DNA of 64,000 nt from an uncultured Arenicella sp. (GCA_937974565.1 CALJWL010000004.1:24032-88031); one strand, 5' to 3'. Positions 36,208 through 45,386 are shown, counted from the first letter of the stretch. The notes: generated from the sequence alone by a model not told the origin. Numbers and translations: made by a program.

Positions 36208-38780
36208 AAAAAATCTTGGGCAAAACGCTGAAGAACCCCACCGGCTTCATAAATCGCCACTTCCTCGGCGGTGTCTAAACGGCATGTCATCACAGCCGAT
36301 AATTGTTCTCCGTTTTTACGAGTAATGCGTAAAGTCAACATTGCTCTTGGCGTTCGTTCACCTTCAACATGGTACAACTCAGTGCCGTCAAGTCCTAATG
36401 TTTTGCGCGTAACGCCATCTTGAAATTCGAGTGGTAAAACCCCCATTCCGATTAAGTTTGTGCGATGTATACGCTCAAAACCTTCAGCGGCGATCACCTC
36501 CACGCCCGCAAGGCGAACGCCCTTCGCAGCCCAGTCACGCGAAGAGCCTTGGCCATAATCAGCCCCGGCCACAATAATCAAAGGCTGCTTGCGGTTCATG
36601 TAGTTTTCAATCGCCTCCCACATTCGCATTACCTTACCTTCGGGTTCAACGCGCGCCAACGACCCTTGTTTTACTTCACCGTTTTCTTGCACCATTTCAT
36701 TTAACAGCTTGGGGTTGGCAAACGTAGCTCGTTGTGCAGTTAAATGGTCACCCCGGTGAGTGGCGTAAGAATTAAAGTCCTCTTCCGGCACCCCCATTTT
36801 GGTCAAATATTCGCCAGCAGCACTGGACGCCAATATCGCATTAGAGGGAGATAAGTGATCGGTGGTGATGTTGTCGCCTAAAATAGCCAATGGGCGCATC
36901 CCGCTCAGCGTGCGTTCTCCAGCAAGTGCCCCCTCCCAATACGGTGGACGACGTATGTAAGTACTCATTTCACGCCAATCGTACAACGGGCTTACCTTTT
37001 TATCATGAGATACTTCAACATTGAACATCGGCTCATACACTTTACGAAACTGTTCTGGCTTAACCGATGCAGAGACAATGCTGTCGATCTCTTCATCCGT
37101 AGGCCAAATATCATGCAATTTAATTGGATTATTGTCTTGGTCGTAGCCCAACACGCCTTGCTCTATGTCAAACCGGATAGTGCCTGCAATGGCGTAAGCC
37201 ACCACTAATGGCGGAGATGCCAAAAAAGCTTGTTTGGCATAAGGATGAATTCGACCATCGAAGTTACGGTTGCCAGATAAGACCGCCGTCGAGTACAAGT
37301 CACGTTCCACAACTTCTTTTTGAATTTCAGGGTCTAATGCGCCGCTCATACCATTGCAAGTAGTGCAGGCAAAGGCAACAATGCCAAAGCCCAGCGACTC
37401 AAGCTCAGCCAAAAGCTCAGACTCTTCCAAATACATTTTGACAGCCTTAGACCCTGGCGCTAAAGATGATTTAACCCAAGACTTACGCTTCAAACCTAAG
37501 CGGTTTGCATTGCGCGCTAGCAAACCCGCGGCAATCACATTACGAGGATTGGATGTGTTTGTGCAACTGGTGATAGACGCAATGATGACCGCGCCGTCTG
37601 GCATTTTCCCTTCAACGTTTTCGACAACGCCAGTAATGCCGTGGCTCGCTAATTCATTGGTTGGAACTCGTCTATGGGGGTTTGAGGGCCCAGCAATATT
37701 GCGCCCCACACTGGATAAATCGAATGTTAGAACACGCTCATACTTGGCCGATTCTAATGCGTCCGCCCAAAGCCCCGTTTCTTTGGCGTAAGTCTCAACT
37801 AACTTAACCTGCTCGTCGTCACGCCCAGTGAGTGTCAGGTAATCAATGGTGTTTTGGTCAATGTAGAACATCGCGGCCGTTGCACCAAATTCAGGTGTCA
37901 TATTTGAAATAGTCGCTCTGTCTCCCAACGTTAAGCCAGCAGCACCTTCGCCATAAAATTCAAGGTAGCAAGAGACAACGCGCTGCTCTCTTAGGAATTC
38001 GGTCAGTGCCAATACAATGTCAGTCGCCGTGATGCCTGCTTGCCGCTTACCTGTCAGTTCAACGCCAACGATATCGGGCAATCTCATATAAGAAGCTCGC
38101 CCTAACATCACGCTTTCAGCTTCAAGGCCACCAACGCCAATTGCAATCACCCCCAAAGCATCTACGTGGGGTGTATGACTGTCTGTTCCCACCAATGTAT
38201 CCGGAAAGACAACGCCATCTTTAGCATGAACAACAGGAGACATACGTTCAAGGTTAATTTGATGCATGATCCCGTTGCCTGGTGGTATAACATCCACATT
38301 TTCAAACGCTGTTTTTGTCCAATTAATGAAATGAAAACGATCTTCGTTTCTACGCTCTTCGATTGCACGATTTTTCTCAAAAGCATCTTCTTCAAAGCCT
38401 GCATGTTCAACAGCCAATGAATGGTCAACGATGAGCTGTGTTGGCACCACAGGGTTAACTTTCGATGGATCACCCCCTTTCTCGGCAATGGCGTCACGCA
38501 AACCAGCAAGATCAACAAGCGCCGTTTGGCCTAAAATATCATGGCATACCACGCGCGCAGGAAACCAAGGGAAATCAAGTTCTCTCTTACGCTCGATTAT
38601 TTGCTTTAACGAATCAGTGAGCAATTGAGGGTCGCATCGACGGACCAAATTTTCAGCCAACACGCGTGACGTGTAAGGCAAAGTTTGGTAGGCCTCAGGG
38701 GCTATCTGATTAACGGCCTCCTTGGTATCGAAGTAATCAAAATCAGTGCCTTGCAGGCGCTTTCGGTAATCGCTATTCAT
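36192..38780 (-). CDS. acnD: Fe/S-dependent 2-methylisocitrate dehydratase AcnD
   Basis: Aconitase-family enzyme that dehydrates 2-methylcitrate in propionate catabolism and requires PrpF. Full aconitase architecture is present: substrate motifs VVPTQLIVDHS and GTDSHTPHVDALGV, cluster cysteines in SITSCTNTSNP and ACTTCNG, and a C-terminal swivel domain with GDNITTDHLSPS and GADYGQGSSRDWAAKG. The start YRKRLQGTDFDYFDT matches the AcnD subfamily, distinct from AcnA and AcnB. The frame opens at a TTG six codons earlier (38798); the ATG at 38780 with AGGG six bases ahead is preferred (862 residues). prpB, prpC and a prp regulator are absent from the window. Confidence 0.95.
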   Translation of the reverse strand: MNSDYRKRLQGTDFDYFDTKEAVNQIAPEAYQTLPYTSRVLAENLVRRCDPQLLTDSLKQIIERKRELDFPWFPARVVCHDILGQTALVDLAGLRDAIAEKGGDPSKVNPVVPTQLIVDHSLAVEHAGFEEDAFEKNRAIEERRNEDRFHFINWTKTAFENVDVIPPGNGIMHQINLERMSPVVHAKDGVVFPDTLVGTDSHTPHVDALGVIAIGVGGLEAESVMLGRASYMRLPDIVGVELTGKRQAGITATDIVLALTEFLREQRVVSCYLEFYGEGAAGLTLGDRATISNMTPEFGATAAMFYIDQNTIDYLTLTGRDDEQVKLVETYAKETGLWADALESAKYERVLTFDLSSVGRNIAGPSNPHRRVPTNELASHGITGVVENVEGKMPDGAVIIASITSCTNTSNPRNVIAAGLLARNANRLGLKRKSWVKSSLAPGSKAVKMYLEESELLAELESLGFGIVAFACTTCNGMSGALDPEIQKEVVERDLYSTAVLSGNRNFDGRIHPYAKQAFLASPPLVVAYAIAGTIRFDIEQGVLGYDQDNNPIKLHDIWPTDEEIDSIVSASVKPEQFRKVYEPMFNVEVSHDKKVSPLYDWREMSTYIRRPPYWEGALAGERTLSGMRPLAILGDNITTDHLSPSNAILASSAAGEYLTKMGVPEEDFNSYATHRGDHLTAQRATFANPKLLNEMVQENGEVKQGSLARVEPEGKVMRMWEAIENYMNRKQPLIIVAGADYGQGSSRDWAAKGVRLAGVEVIAAEGFERIHRTNLIGMGVLPLEFQDGVTRKTLGLDGTELYHVEGERTPRAMLTLRITRKNGEQLSAVMTCRLDTAEEVAIYEAGGVLQRFAQDFLESSA

Positions 38781-38851
38781 GTCGAACCCTGTTGTCAAAA
38801 GAGAATGCGTAAGAGTGCGATAATTCAGAGAAAAAACGAATGCAAATCAAT

Positions 38852-38926
38852 ATTGTTTACAATAATCGCAACTATTATGTAATTTTAGGACTTAATCCGT
38901 TAATGTCAACTAAGATTGTAAACAAT
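38852..38926 (-). promoter_or_regulatory. Paired operator-like palindromes upstream of acnD
   Basis: ATTGTTTACAAT (38852-38863) and ATTGTAAACAAT (38915-38926) are exact reverse complements of each other and each is itself near-palindromic around GTNNAC. Their centres are 63 bases apart, about six helical turns. The GT-N-AC core is typical of GntR-family (FCD/VanR type) operators, a class that includes PrpQ regulators. They lie about 72-146 bases before the acnD ATG. Confidence 0.65.
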
Positions 38927-39065
38927 AAAGAGAGATAGTGCGCTTTATCGTCAATATTAATAAAGGCTTATCCGTTTCGGTATACATCGAAACTAATCAC
39001 ACAGCCGAGCATGGGGTTAGGCCCACTGAACTTTTAGGTTTTCACCGAAAGCAAGAGACGATTGA

Positions 39066-40037
39066 TTACACAGAATGAGTCGAATAATATTTGGAGAATA
39101 CGTTAACGAATGACTCTATTTCACTGGCGGGTAAACTGTTGATGCCAGCCGCCGCCGCTCTTCCCCCACCCGTTGGAAATTGCCTACATACGTCATCAGC
39201 GCCGGTTTTGCGTGACAGCGGTGCCCGAACACTGACCACAAAAGTGCCATCGTGGCGCTCAGTCACAACGGCATGAGCTTTTTCCGGTGACTGGTTTGCT
39301 AAATCATTACCAAAGACACCGCTCACACGTCGCGCCCAAGATTCATTAGGTAGCTGGTAGACGGCTGAATCTGAGTCTTCATAAAAAGGGTTGGAGTTTA
39401 CGGCCTTCGCCATGTCTTGATGGTAACCTTCTTCAAGCGTCTGATATGTTTCCTTATCTTGTTGAATAAACTCCAAAGCCGTCTGATGGGATACCGTTTT
39501 TTTGAATAACTCAGCTGGGTTGTAATATAGGTCTTCTAATGAAGTGCCGTAACCGTTGTAATTCAGATAGACACCCAGTTTTTCCAATTGACCTAATTGC
39601 GAAGTAGATAGGCCCAATGGCTTAGCCAGTATTTCGGCACTGCGCTTAAGGTTATCGCCAAACGTGCCCACTACGGCCCACTCAAGGTATTGACCACCCA
39701 ACCGCTTATTTATCAAAAGAGACGTGCAGACATCAGGACTGGTATTGATTAACGCGTCAAGATGAGCGTTCTCTGGAATCTCACCAGCATAGTGATGATC
39801 GCAATAAAACACGTCGGCTTTGGTTTCAAGTATTCGAAGTAAATCTTCTCGATTTTTGTCCAACGAAACATCCAATACCGTCACTCTATCAGCGGGACCT
39901 GCCGTGACTCGATTGAGAAGCTTAATGTCTCGTTTAACACCGGTTATCAGTTCAGACACTCTCGGTTCAGCAAGACGCATTTGAGTTAACGCGCAAATGC
40001 CATCGGCATCGCCATTGAAGCAATCAAAGTTGTGCAT
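39066..40037 (-). CDS. DHH/DHHA1 family phosphoesterase
   Basis: Metal-dependent phosphoesterase of the DHH superfamily, 323 residues. The motifs are FNGDADGICAL near 7-17 (acidic metal site), LDVSLDKNR, FYCDHHYAG near 77-85 (the DHH motif) and a C-terminal DHHA1 domain with GGGRAAAAGIN near 295-305. Related proteins (NrnA type) degrade nano-RNA and dephosphorylate 3'-phosphoadenosine 5'-phosphate. It follows sat and cysC on the same strand, which would suit removal of PAP made from PAPS; this link is inference. A hairpin precedes it at 40087-40113. Confidence 0.85.
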   Translation of the reverse strand: MHNFDCFNGDADGICALTQMRLAEPRVSELITGVKRDIKLLNRVTAGPADRVTVLDVSLDKNREDLLRILETKADVFYCDHHYAGEIPENAHLDALINTSPDVCTSLLINKRLGGQYLEWAVVGTFGDNLKRSAEILAKPLGLSTSQLGQLEKLGVYLNYNGYGTSLEDLYYNPAELFKKTVSHQTALEFIQQDKETYQTLEEGYHQDMAKAVNSNPFYEDSDSAVYQLPNESWARRVSGVFGNDLANQSPEKAHAVVTERHDGTFVVSVRAPLSRKTGADDVCRQFPTGGGRAAAAGINSLPASEIESFVNVFSKYYSTHSV

Positions 40038-40086
40038 TGGTTTGGGTTCTCGTTTTACTCTGAATATTTAGATCACGTAACACGTA

Positions 40087-40113
40087 AGAGGTTGCTTTCG
40101 ATGCGCAACCTCT
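40087..40113 (-). terminator. Hairpin between sat and the DHH gene
   Basis: A perfect 9-bp stem (AGAGGTTGC/GCAACCTCT) with a 9-base loop begins about 25 bases after the sat stop. It lacks a long T tail, so it may be a weak terminator or an mRNA end-stabiliser. Confidence 0.5.
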
Positions 40114-40138
40114 GCGTTTTGTGTTGGCCAGTGTTACG

Positions 40139-41320
40139 TTACAGACTTTGATAATAATTCATCAAAATTTTAGCAACTTCCGGACGAGAAAATTCCGGTG
40201 GCGGCGCAATGCCATTGCCTAGTAATTCTCGGACTTTAGTGCCCGATAAAATAACAAAGTCATCAAAGTCATGATCAGGAACATCACGCATCATGACGAC
40301 TTTGTTTAATTTTTTAGAGTAGGCTGTGTGGTCTGCCCGAAAAATTTCGATTTCCAAAGCGCCTTCTGGCACTTGTGTATCAAAAATAGTTTGGGCATCA
40401 AACGCTCCGTAATAGTCGCCTACGCCAGCATGGTCTCGCCCGATAATAAAATGAGTCGCACCCATATTTTGTCTAAACAGGGCATGTAAAACCGCTTCAC
40501 GAGGCCCCGCATATAGCATGTCGAAACCGTAACCAGTGACCATGACACTGTTTACAGGGAAATAGTACTTAACCATGTCACGGATAGACTCATCGCGAAC
40601 GTTGGCGGGAATATCGCCAGCTTTAAGTTTTCCTAGCAACATATGAATCACACAACCGTCTGCGTCAGTCGCCTCCATCGCCATCTTGCATAATTCTTCG
40701 TGTGCGCGATGCATGGGATTGCGAGTCTGAAACGCAACCACGTTATTCCAACCAAGCTCTGTTATTTCTTCACGTATTTGCACGGCCGTTCTAAAGGTGT
40801 CCTTAAAGTCAGTTTCGAAGTAACTAAAATTCAATACCTCGATTGAACCTGATACCACAAAGTTACCTTGATCAAAAAATGCAGCAACACCAGGGTGCTT
40901 TACATCAAGTGTTCCGTACACCGCTTGTGATATTTCTTCAAGTTCCGCTTTAGAAAATTCATCAATAGAATCCACACGTTGCACTGCAATAACGGGGTTA
41001 CCTTCCACATTCGGATCACGTAACGCAATACGATCACCCACTGAGAACGTCAGTTCAGACAACAGATTCAACACGGGCACGGGAAAAAACAACCCGGATT
41101 CGGTGCGCATACGTTTGGCAACCGATAATGCGTCGTTTTTACTCATATAACCATTTAATGGCGTAAAATAGCCGCCACCCAACATCACGGCATTAGCGGC
41201 CGCCGCTGAACTGATTAGAACTTGAGGTAATGCTTGCGCTTCTTGGAGCAGCTTGGATCGACGATCTTCGTCAGCCACAAACAACGGGGTTAGCGCATCA
41301 GCGCCATGAGGTTTAATCAC
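40139..41320 (-). CDS. sat: Sulfate adenylyltransferase (Sat, homo-oligomeric type)
   Basis: ATP sulfurylase that makes adenosine 5'-phosphosulfate from sulfate and ATP. This is the single-chain Sat form, not CysDN: a PUA-like N-terminal domain (AVMLGGGYFTPLNGYM near 44-59), then the nucleotidyltransferase core with QTRNPMHRAHEEL at 198-210, whose HxxH binds the phosphates, and IGRDHAGVGDYYG. Length is 393 residues. The start is GTG with GGAG about eight bases ahead. It lies 26 bases after cysC, suggesting a PAPS-forming operon. Confidence 0.95.
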   Translation of the reverse strand: MIKPHGADALTPLFVADEDRRSKLLQEAQALPQVLISSAAAANAVMLGGGYFTPLNGYMSKNDALSVAKRMRTESGLFFPVPVLNLLSELTFSVGDRIALRDPNVEGNPVIAVQRVDSIDEFSKAELEEISQAVYGTLDVKHPGVAAFFDQGNFVVSGSIEVLNFSYFETDFKDTFRTAVQIREEITELGWNNVVAFQTRNPMHRAHEELCKMAMEATDADGCVIHMLLGKLKAGDIPANVRDESIRDMVKYYFPVNSVMVTGYGFDMLYAGPREAVLHALFRQNMGATHFIIGRDHAGVGDYYGAFDAQTIFDTQVPEGALEIEIFRADHTAYSKKLNKVVMMRDVPDHDFDDFVILSGTKVRELLGNGIAPPPEFSRPEVAKILMNYYQSL

Positions 41321-41346
41321 AATGGTGTCTCCGGCTTAGGCAATGC

Positions 41347-41970
41347 CTAGCGGTATAAAATTAGATAACGTTGTTCTTGCAGATAAGTAAGGATAGTTTC
41401 TACTTCCTCTTCTAGGCTCATTTCATCGGTGTTTAGCACAATTTCAGGCTTGTCTGGCGCTTCATAAGGGTCGTCAATACCGGTAAAGTTTTTAATTTCA
41501 CCAGCACGCGCTTTCTTGTACAGGCCTTTAGGGTCACGAGATTCGGCGCACTCTAATGAGCAATTCACGTGAACTTCAATAAAGTTATAGCCGCCCTCTT
41601 CGTGAATACGACGTACTTGATCACGATCTTCGCGATACGGGCTTATAAAACTGTTTAATGTGATGATTCCTGTATCGCAATAGAGTTTCGAAATCTCGCC
41701 AATACGCCGAATATTTTCAGTGCGGTCTTCAGCGGAGAAACCCAGGTTTTTATTAATACCCAAACGGATATTATCGCCATCTAAGCGGTAGCTTAGTTTG
41801 CCCAAGCTGTGCAGCGCTTTCTCCAACGCCACGGCAACCGTGCTTTTACCGCTGCCCGAAAGCCCAGTAAACCAAATTGTGACGCCTTTTTGACCCAGCC
41901 GATTAAATCGATCTGCGCGAGTGACTTCACCCTTATGCCAGGTGACGTTAGTTGCTTTTTGTTCAGCCAT
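41347..41970 (-). CDS. cysC: Adenylylsulfate kinase
   Basis: Phosphorylates adenosine 5'-phosphosulfate to PAPS. Walker A is GLSGSGKST at 36-44. Other APS-kinase features are LDGDNIR and [13 protein letters not shown] in the substrate lid, with [12 protein letters not shown] downstream and GIDDPYEAP near the C-terminus. Length is 207 residues. It is upstream of sat; together they convert sulfate to PAPS. No PAPS reductase (cysH) or sulfotransferase is in the window, so the fate of PAPS is not shown. Confidence 0.95.
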   Translation of the reverse strand: MAEQKATNVTWHKGEVTRADRFNRLGQKGVTIWFTGLSGSGKSTVAVALEKALHSLGKLSYRLDGDNIRLGINKNLGFSAEDRTENIRRIGEISKLYCDTGIITLNSFISPYREDRDQVRRIHEEGGYNFIEVHVNCSLECAESRDPKGLYKKARAGEIKNFTGIDDPYEAPDKPEIVLNTDEMSLEEEVETILTYLQEQRYLILYR

Positions 41971-42030
41971 CTTTGCTCTTTTATCTGTGTGTTTCTTTAG
42001 GAAAATTGATTAATTTGTTTCAGTTGGTAT

Positions 42031-42060
42031 TTTTTCATTTGATACTTTTTCATTTGATAC
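42031..42060 (-). repeat. Perfect 15-bp tandem duplication at the tetR 3' end
   Basis: TTTTTCATTTGATAC occurs twice back to back (42031-42045 and 42046-42060). The second copy contains the last codons of the TetR gene and its TGA stop. Because 15 is a multiple of 3, the downstream copy repeats Ser-Ile-Lys-stop in the same frame. Confidence 0.9.
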
Positions 42061-42673
42061 TTAAAGTGCCATACAATATCAAATCAGAGCAATGCTCTAT
42101 GGTTTCAGACAAGTCCAGCTCACCGTCTCTTATTAAGTTCGCCCCCCAAGCATTGCAAATACCAATAATCGAGTAAGCAATGAAGTGAGTATCGATATCA
42201 GCCCTAAGTGCCCCAGTTTCAATCCCCACTTGGAGTACTTTCTCAAGTAAGTCTCGATACTGACTACCCAATTTTTTAATTCGCACACGGCGTTCAACTG
42301 GTAAATACAAGCGCTGATCGTTGTGTACTTTCATCGCACTGTGCTGACGACGGTAATGACTGAGGTGTGACGTCACTATCGCCAACATCTTAGCTTCAAA
42401 CGGTTGATCTTTGACGCAAATCTTAGCCATGCAAGCCACGTAATTCTCAAGCCCGTATTCACACACCTCTTGTAAGGCTTGTTCTTTGGAATTAAAGTAA
42501 TAATACAAACTGCCCTGCTGAATACCCATCTCAGCAGCAATATCTTGGGTAGTGGCGCCGTGAAAACCCTTATCAGCGAACACACGTGCAGCGGCTTCTA
42601 TTGCCACCAACTTCTTGCAAGCATATTTACTGCCTTCGCGGCTTTGTTGTATATCAGTAGCCATGTAGCGCAT
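42050..42673 (-). CDS. TetR family transcriptional regulator
   Basis: Predicted repressor, 207 residues. The N-terminal helix-turn-helix (about 22-68) reads VAIEAAARVFADKGFHGATT then IAAEMGIQQGSLYYYFNSKE. The C-terminal ligand and dimer domain is of the common 19-20 kDa type. A second ATG at codon 4 is possible. A palindrome just upstream (42685-42702) is a likely autoregulatory site. The divergent neighbour is a DUF2505 protein. The ligand is unknown; fatty-acyl or CoA-ester sensors such as FadR- and PsrA-like TetR proteins have similar N-termini, but the resemblance is not specific. Confidence 0.88.
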   Translation of the reverse strand: MRYMATDIQQSREGSKYACKKLVAIEAAARVFADKGFHGATTQDIAAEMGIQQGSLYYYFNSKEQALQEVCEYGLENYVACMAKICVKDQPFEAKMLAIVTSHLSHYRRQHSAMKVHNDQRLYLPVERRVRIKKLGSQYRDLLEKVLQVGIETGALRADIDTHFIAYSIIGICNAWGANLIRDGELDLSETIEHCSDLILYGTLSIK

Positions 42674-42684
42674 TCTACCTTTTT

Positions 42685-42702
42685 TTCTATAAACTTATAG
42701 AA
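42685..42702 (-). promoter_or_regulatory. Candidate TetR operator
   Basis: TTCTATAAACTTATAGAA is an inverted repeat of two perfect 8-base arms around a 2-base centre, ending 12 bases before the tetR ATG. The position and symmetry suit autorepression. A partial half-site (TCTATAAGG) recurs about 50 bases further upstream. Confidence 0.5.
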
Positions 42703-42861
42703 TTCATATGAAACTTTATTTTTATATGACTATTTCATTGAGTTATATCTATAAGGCTATTGCCTTTTAAAATAATAGAACTTGCTCTGTTATTCCATTT
42801 TTAGCAAACGCTTGATATTGTCACCACATTCGCCATTAAACCCAAACCCGAGATTTATTAG

Positions 42862-43329
42862 ATGGAATTTAGCTACGAATTTACCCACAGTGCCGAAACA
42901 ATTTTTGAACGGGTTACTGATGCCCAGTTTATTGTTGATCGTTGCATGGCTTTAGGAAGTTTGGATGCAGATTGTCATAGCAATGGGGAAACTCTGCCCA
43001 ATATCACCACCACAAGAACCGAGGAAGCCGAACTGTCAGCCTTAATGAAAAAGGTGGTTGGAAAACAGCAAGAAATGAAGACCGTTGAACAATGGTCCGA
43101 AACCGATGAAAGTTACGACAGCAGTTCAATCACTACCGTAGCAAACACCCCTATTAAAATCGCCGCGTCTCAATCCTTATATAACACAGAAGAAGGTAGC
43201 CAAATAATGGTAACTCTCACTGTTACGGCTAAGATACCGCTTCTTCGTAGCAAAGTGGAACCCATGGTGGCTAGTAAAGTACGCCGTGAGATGTTACGCG
43301 AATTTAATTATACAGAACAACACGGCTAA
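42862..43329 (+). CDS. DUF2505 family protein
   Basis: Cytosolic protein of 155 residues with no signal peptide. The family belongs to the START/SRPBCC-like fold with a ligand-binding cavity; function is unknown. The start EFSYEFTHSAETIFERVTDA and the later segment VEQWSE followed by the TLTVTAKIPLLRSKVEP strand match the family pattern. It is divergent from tetR (188 bases), so the TetR protein may control it. Confidence 0.78.
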   Translation: MEFSYEFTHSAETIFERVTDAQFIVDRCMALGSLDADCHSNGETLPNITTTRTEEAELSALMKKVVGKQQEMKTVEQWSETDESYDSSSITTVANTPIKIAASQSLYNTEEGSQIMVTLTVTAKIPLLRSKVEPMVASKVRREMLREFNYTEQHG

Positions 43330-43363
43330 GCTGCTTGCATAAAGAGGTTATCAATGGCAAAAA

Positions 43364-43795
43364 TCAGACGTGCGGTGCCAGCCATTGTTTAAGCTGATTG
43401 AGTGGCAAAGCGCCCGACATTCTGTCCACCTCTTTACCGGCTTTAAAAATAATAAGCGTTGGAATAGAACGAATATTCCAACGCCCCGCCACCGACTGTT
43501 CTTGTTCGGTGTTTAATTTAGCAAATCTGAACTGCGGTTCCAACTCTTTGGTCGCTTGCTCAAAAGTTGGTGCAAAGCTACGGCATGGCCCGCACCAAGG
43601 GGCCCAACAATCAACAACGACTGGAACGCCATTGTGATTCAACGTACTCACAACATTGGCGCTGGTGAGTTCGATGACTTTACCGTTAAACAATGCCTGC
43701 TTACATTGCCCGCATTTAGGTGAATCACTCAGTCTATCTGCGGGTAAGCGATTAGTGCTGGAACAAGCCGCGCATGAAATATTGATGGAATCCAT
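43364..43795 (-). CDS. trxC: Thioredoxin 2 (TrxC)
   Basis: Cytosolic zinc-containing thioredoxin, 143 residues. An N-terminal zinc ribbon uses C8, C11, C28 and C31. The thioredoxin domain has the active site WCGPC at 67-71, and cis-proline appears in IRSIPTLIIF. In E. coli TrxC is induced by oxidative stress through OxyR; no OxyR-like site was identified here. It is convergent with the DUF2505 gene and follows the M28 peptidase by 25 bases. Confidence 0.95.
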   Translation of the reverse strand: MDSINISCAACSSTNRLPADRLSDSPKCGQCKQALFNGKVIELTSANVVSTLNHNGVPVVVDCWAPWCGPCRSFAPTFEQATKELEPQFRFAKLNTEQEQSVAGRWNIRSIPTLIIFKAGKEVDRMSGALPLNQLKQWLAPHV

Positions 43796-43820
43796 ATTAT
43801 TAACTCATTGGAATAAACGG

Positions 43821-45263
43821 CTAGTTGGTTTTTTCTGACACGTTCTTTCTAAATTCGATATCCGAATCCGCCGCCAGGTATATTGTCGCTGCATAAGCAG
43901 CCACATTTTGTGCTAGTTCCGCGGGGTCAATTTTGTCTAATGTGTCATCGGGCGTGTGATGTAAATCAAAGTAATCCATCCCATTTTGATTTAGCCGAAT
44001 GGTCGGCACTCCCTTTGCGACCAATGGAATAATATCTGGCCCACCGCCAGGCACTTCGGAACCACCACGAACTATGCCAATGGGTGCCAGCACTTTGCTA
44101 ATTTCATCAATCAAAGCATTGGCATCAGGGTTCACATCAGACACTAACTGCCAAATAGTTTGGGCACCAAAATCGGACTCGGTGGCCAATACATGGTTTA
44201 CCAAATTTCCTTCGTGTTCTTTAGCATAAGCCCTAGCACCCAGCAAACCCACTTCTTCAGCACCAAACATCACCACTCGAATGGTACGCTTAGGCCGTTT
44301 GGGTAACTGGGCAATCAACGCGGCAGCGGCAGTGGTAATTGCCACACCGGCACCATCATCGACCGCTCCTGTTCCCAAATCCCAACTGTCTAGATGCGCG
44401 CCAATCAACACAATCTCATCCGGTCGTTCACTGCCGATTAAATCCATGACCACATTACCACTGCTGACTTCCCCTTCCCATTTAGATGAAGAGTGCAGTG
44501 ACATGGCCAGCGGCTTACCTAAATTATGCAGTCGACGCAAATGATCCGCATCGGGATTTGATATAGCAATCACTGGAATATTTGCCCACTGATCGCCATT
44601 TTTACTCATCATACCTGTATGAGGAAAACGGTGAGAATCTGAGCCTACAGACCTAACCACCAAAGCGCGGGCACCGGCACGCTCAGCATGCTGCCAGCCA
44701 ATTCGGCGACGTTGATTGGCTTGAGCATAACCGCCGCCCACCTGACTTCTGACTAAAATATTACCATCGACAAACGCAATTTTCCCCGATAACTCATCAG
44801 ACTTAACCTTGGAAAGTGCGTGAATGTCTCTAAAGTAGACAACCTCAGCCTCTATCTCTTTTTTAGACGGCGCTGCACCGCCCAAAGCCGTGCCATACAA
44901 CGCTTGTTGATAAGGCGACTCTAGGGCGATATGCAGATGACCTCGCCCCCAGAACGGCATGGTGAAATTTTCGACCCACACCTTATCAAAGCCAAGAGAT
45001 TTACCCAGTTCTTGCCCCCAATCCCGCGCTCGCTCCTCGGCTTCGGAACCGGCTAGCCGAGGGCCAATTTCCGTGGTCAGCGACTCTACAATGTCGAAAC
45101 CAAGTTTACTGTCTAAGGCCGAATACATTAACTGCGTTGCTGTGTCTATTTGTTCCTTACTCACCACGGCTTTATCAGCAACAGCGGTACTAACAAACAA
45201 CGCAAAAGTCACAGCAATGAACCCAGCGATAAACATAGAAGGAAAACGACGTTTAGATTGCAT
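43821..45263 (-). CDS. Exported M28 family zinc aminopeptidase with PA domain
   Basis: Secreted or periplasmic metallopeptidase of 480 residues. Signal peptide is about 1-29 (FIAGFIAVTFALFVSTAVA). A protease-associated domain is inserted at about 135-260. The zinc ligands of M28 are visible: GAHLDSW, VDDGAG, FGAEEVG (catalytic Glu plus ligand), ESDFGA and DLHHTPDD. The frame begins at a TTG two codons earlier; the ATG at 45263 with TAGGAG seven bases upstream is preferred. Human glutamate carboxypeptidase-like (PGCP) proteins share this layout. It probably trims peptides outside the cytoplasm. Confidence 0.9.
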   Translation of the reverse strand: MQSKRRFPSMFIAGFIAVTFALFVSTAVADKAVVSKEQIDTATQLMYSALDSKLGFDIVESLTTEIGPRLAGSEAEERARDWGQELGKSLGFDKVWVENFTMPFWGRGHLHIALESPYQQALYGTALGGAAPSKKEIEAEVVYFRDIHALSKVKSDELSGKIAFVDGNILVRSQVGGGYAQANQRRRIGWQHAERAGARALVVRSVGSDSHRFPHTGMMSKNGDQWANIPVIAISNPDADHLRRLHNLGKPLAMSLHSSSKWEGEVSSGNVVMDLIGSERPDEIVLIGAHLDSWDLGTGAVDDGAGVAITTAAAALIAQLPKRPKRTIRVVMFGAEEVGLLGARAYAKEHEGNLVNHVLATESDFGAQTIWQLVSDVNPDANALIDEISKVLAPIGIVRGGSEVPGGGPDIIPLVAKGVPTIRLNQNGMDYFDLHHTPDDTLDKIDPAELAQNVAAYAATIYLAADSDIEFRKNVSEKTN

Positions 45264-45356
45264 TAACAAACTCCTAATACGGTCTAGGTCGATACAACGT
45301 GTATGCGAACGACCAATATAATCAAAAAAAATAACGTGTCACCTACTTAATGCAGC

Positions 45357-45382
45357 CAGTTGGTTGAATAGCAACCAACCTG
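45357..45382 (-). other. Stable hairpin after the flavin monooxygenase gene
   Basis: An 8-bp perfect stem GTTGGTTG/CAACCAAC with a 5-base loop and two further outer pairs starts about five bases past the monooxygenase stop. It has no T tail. It may mark the mRNA 3' end of the catabolic block. Confidence 0.45.
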
Positions 45383-45386
45383 TGAA

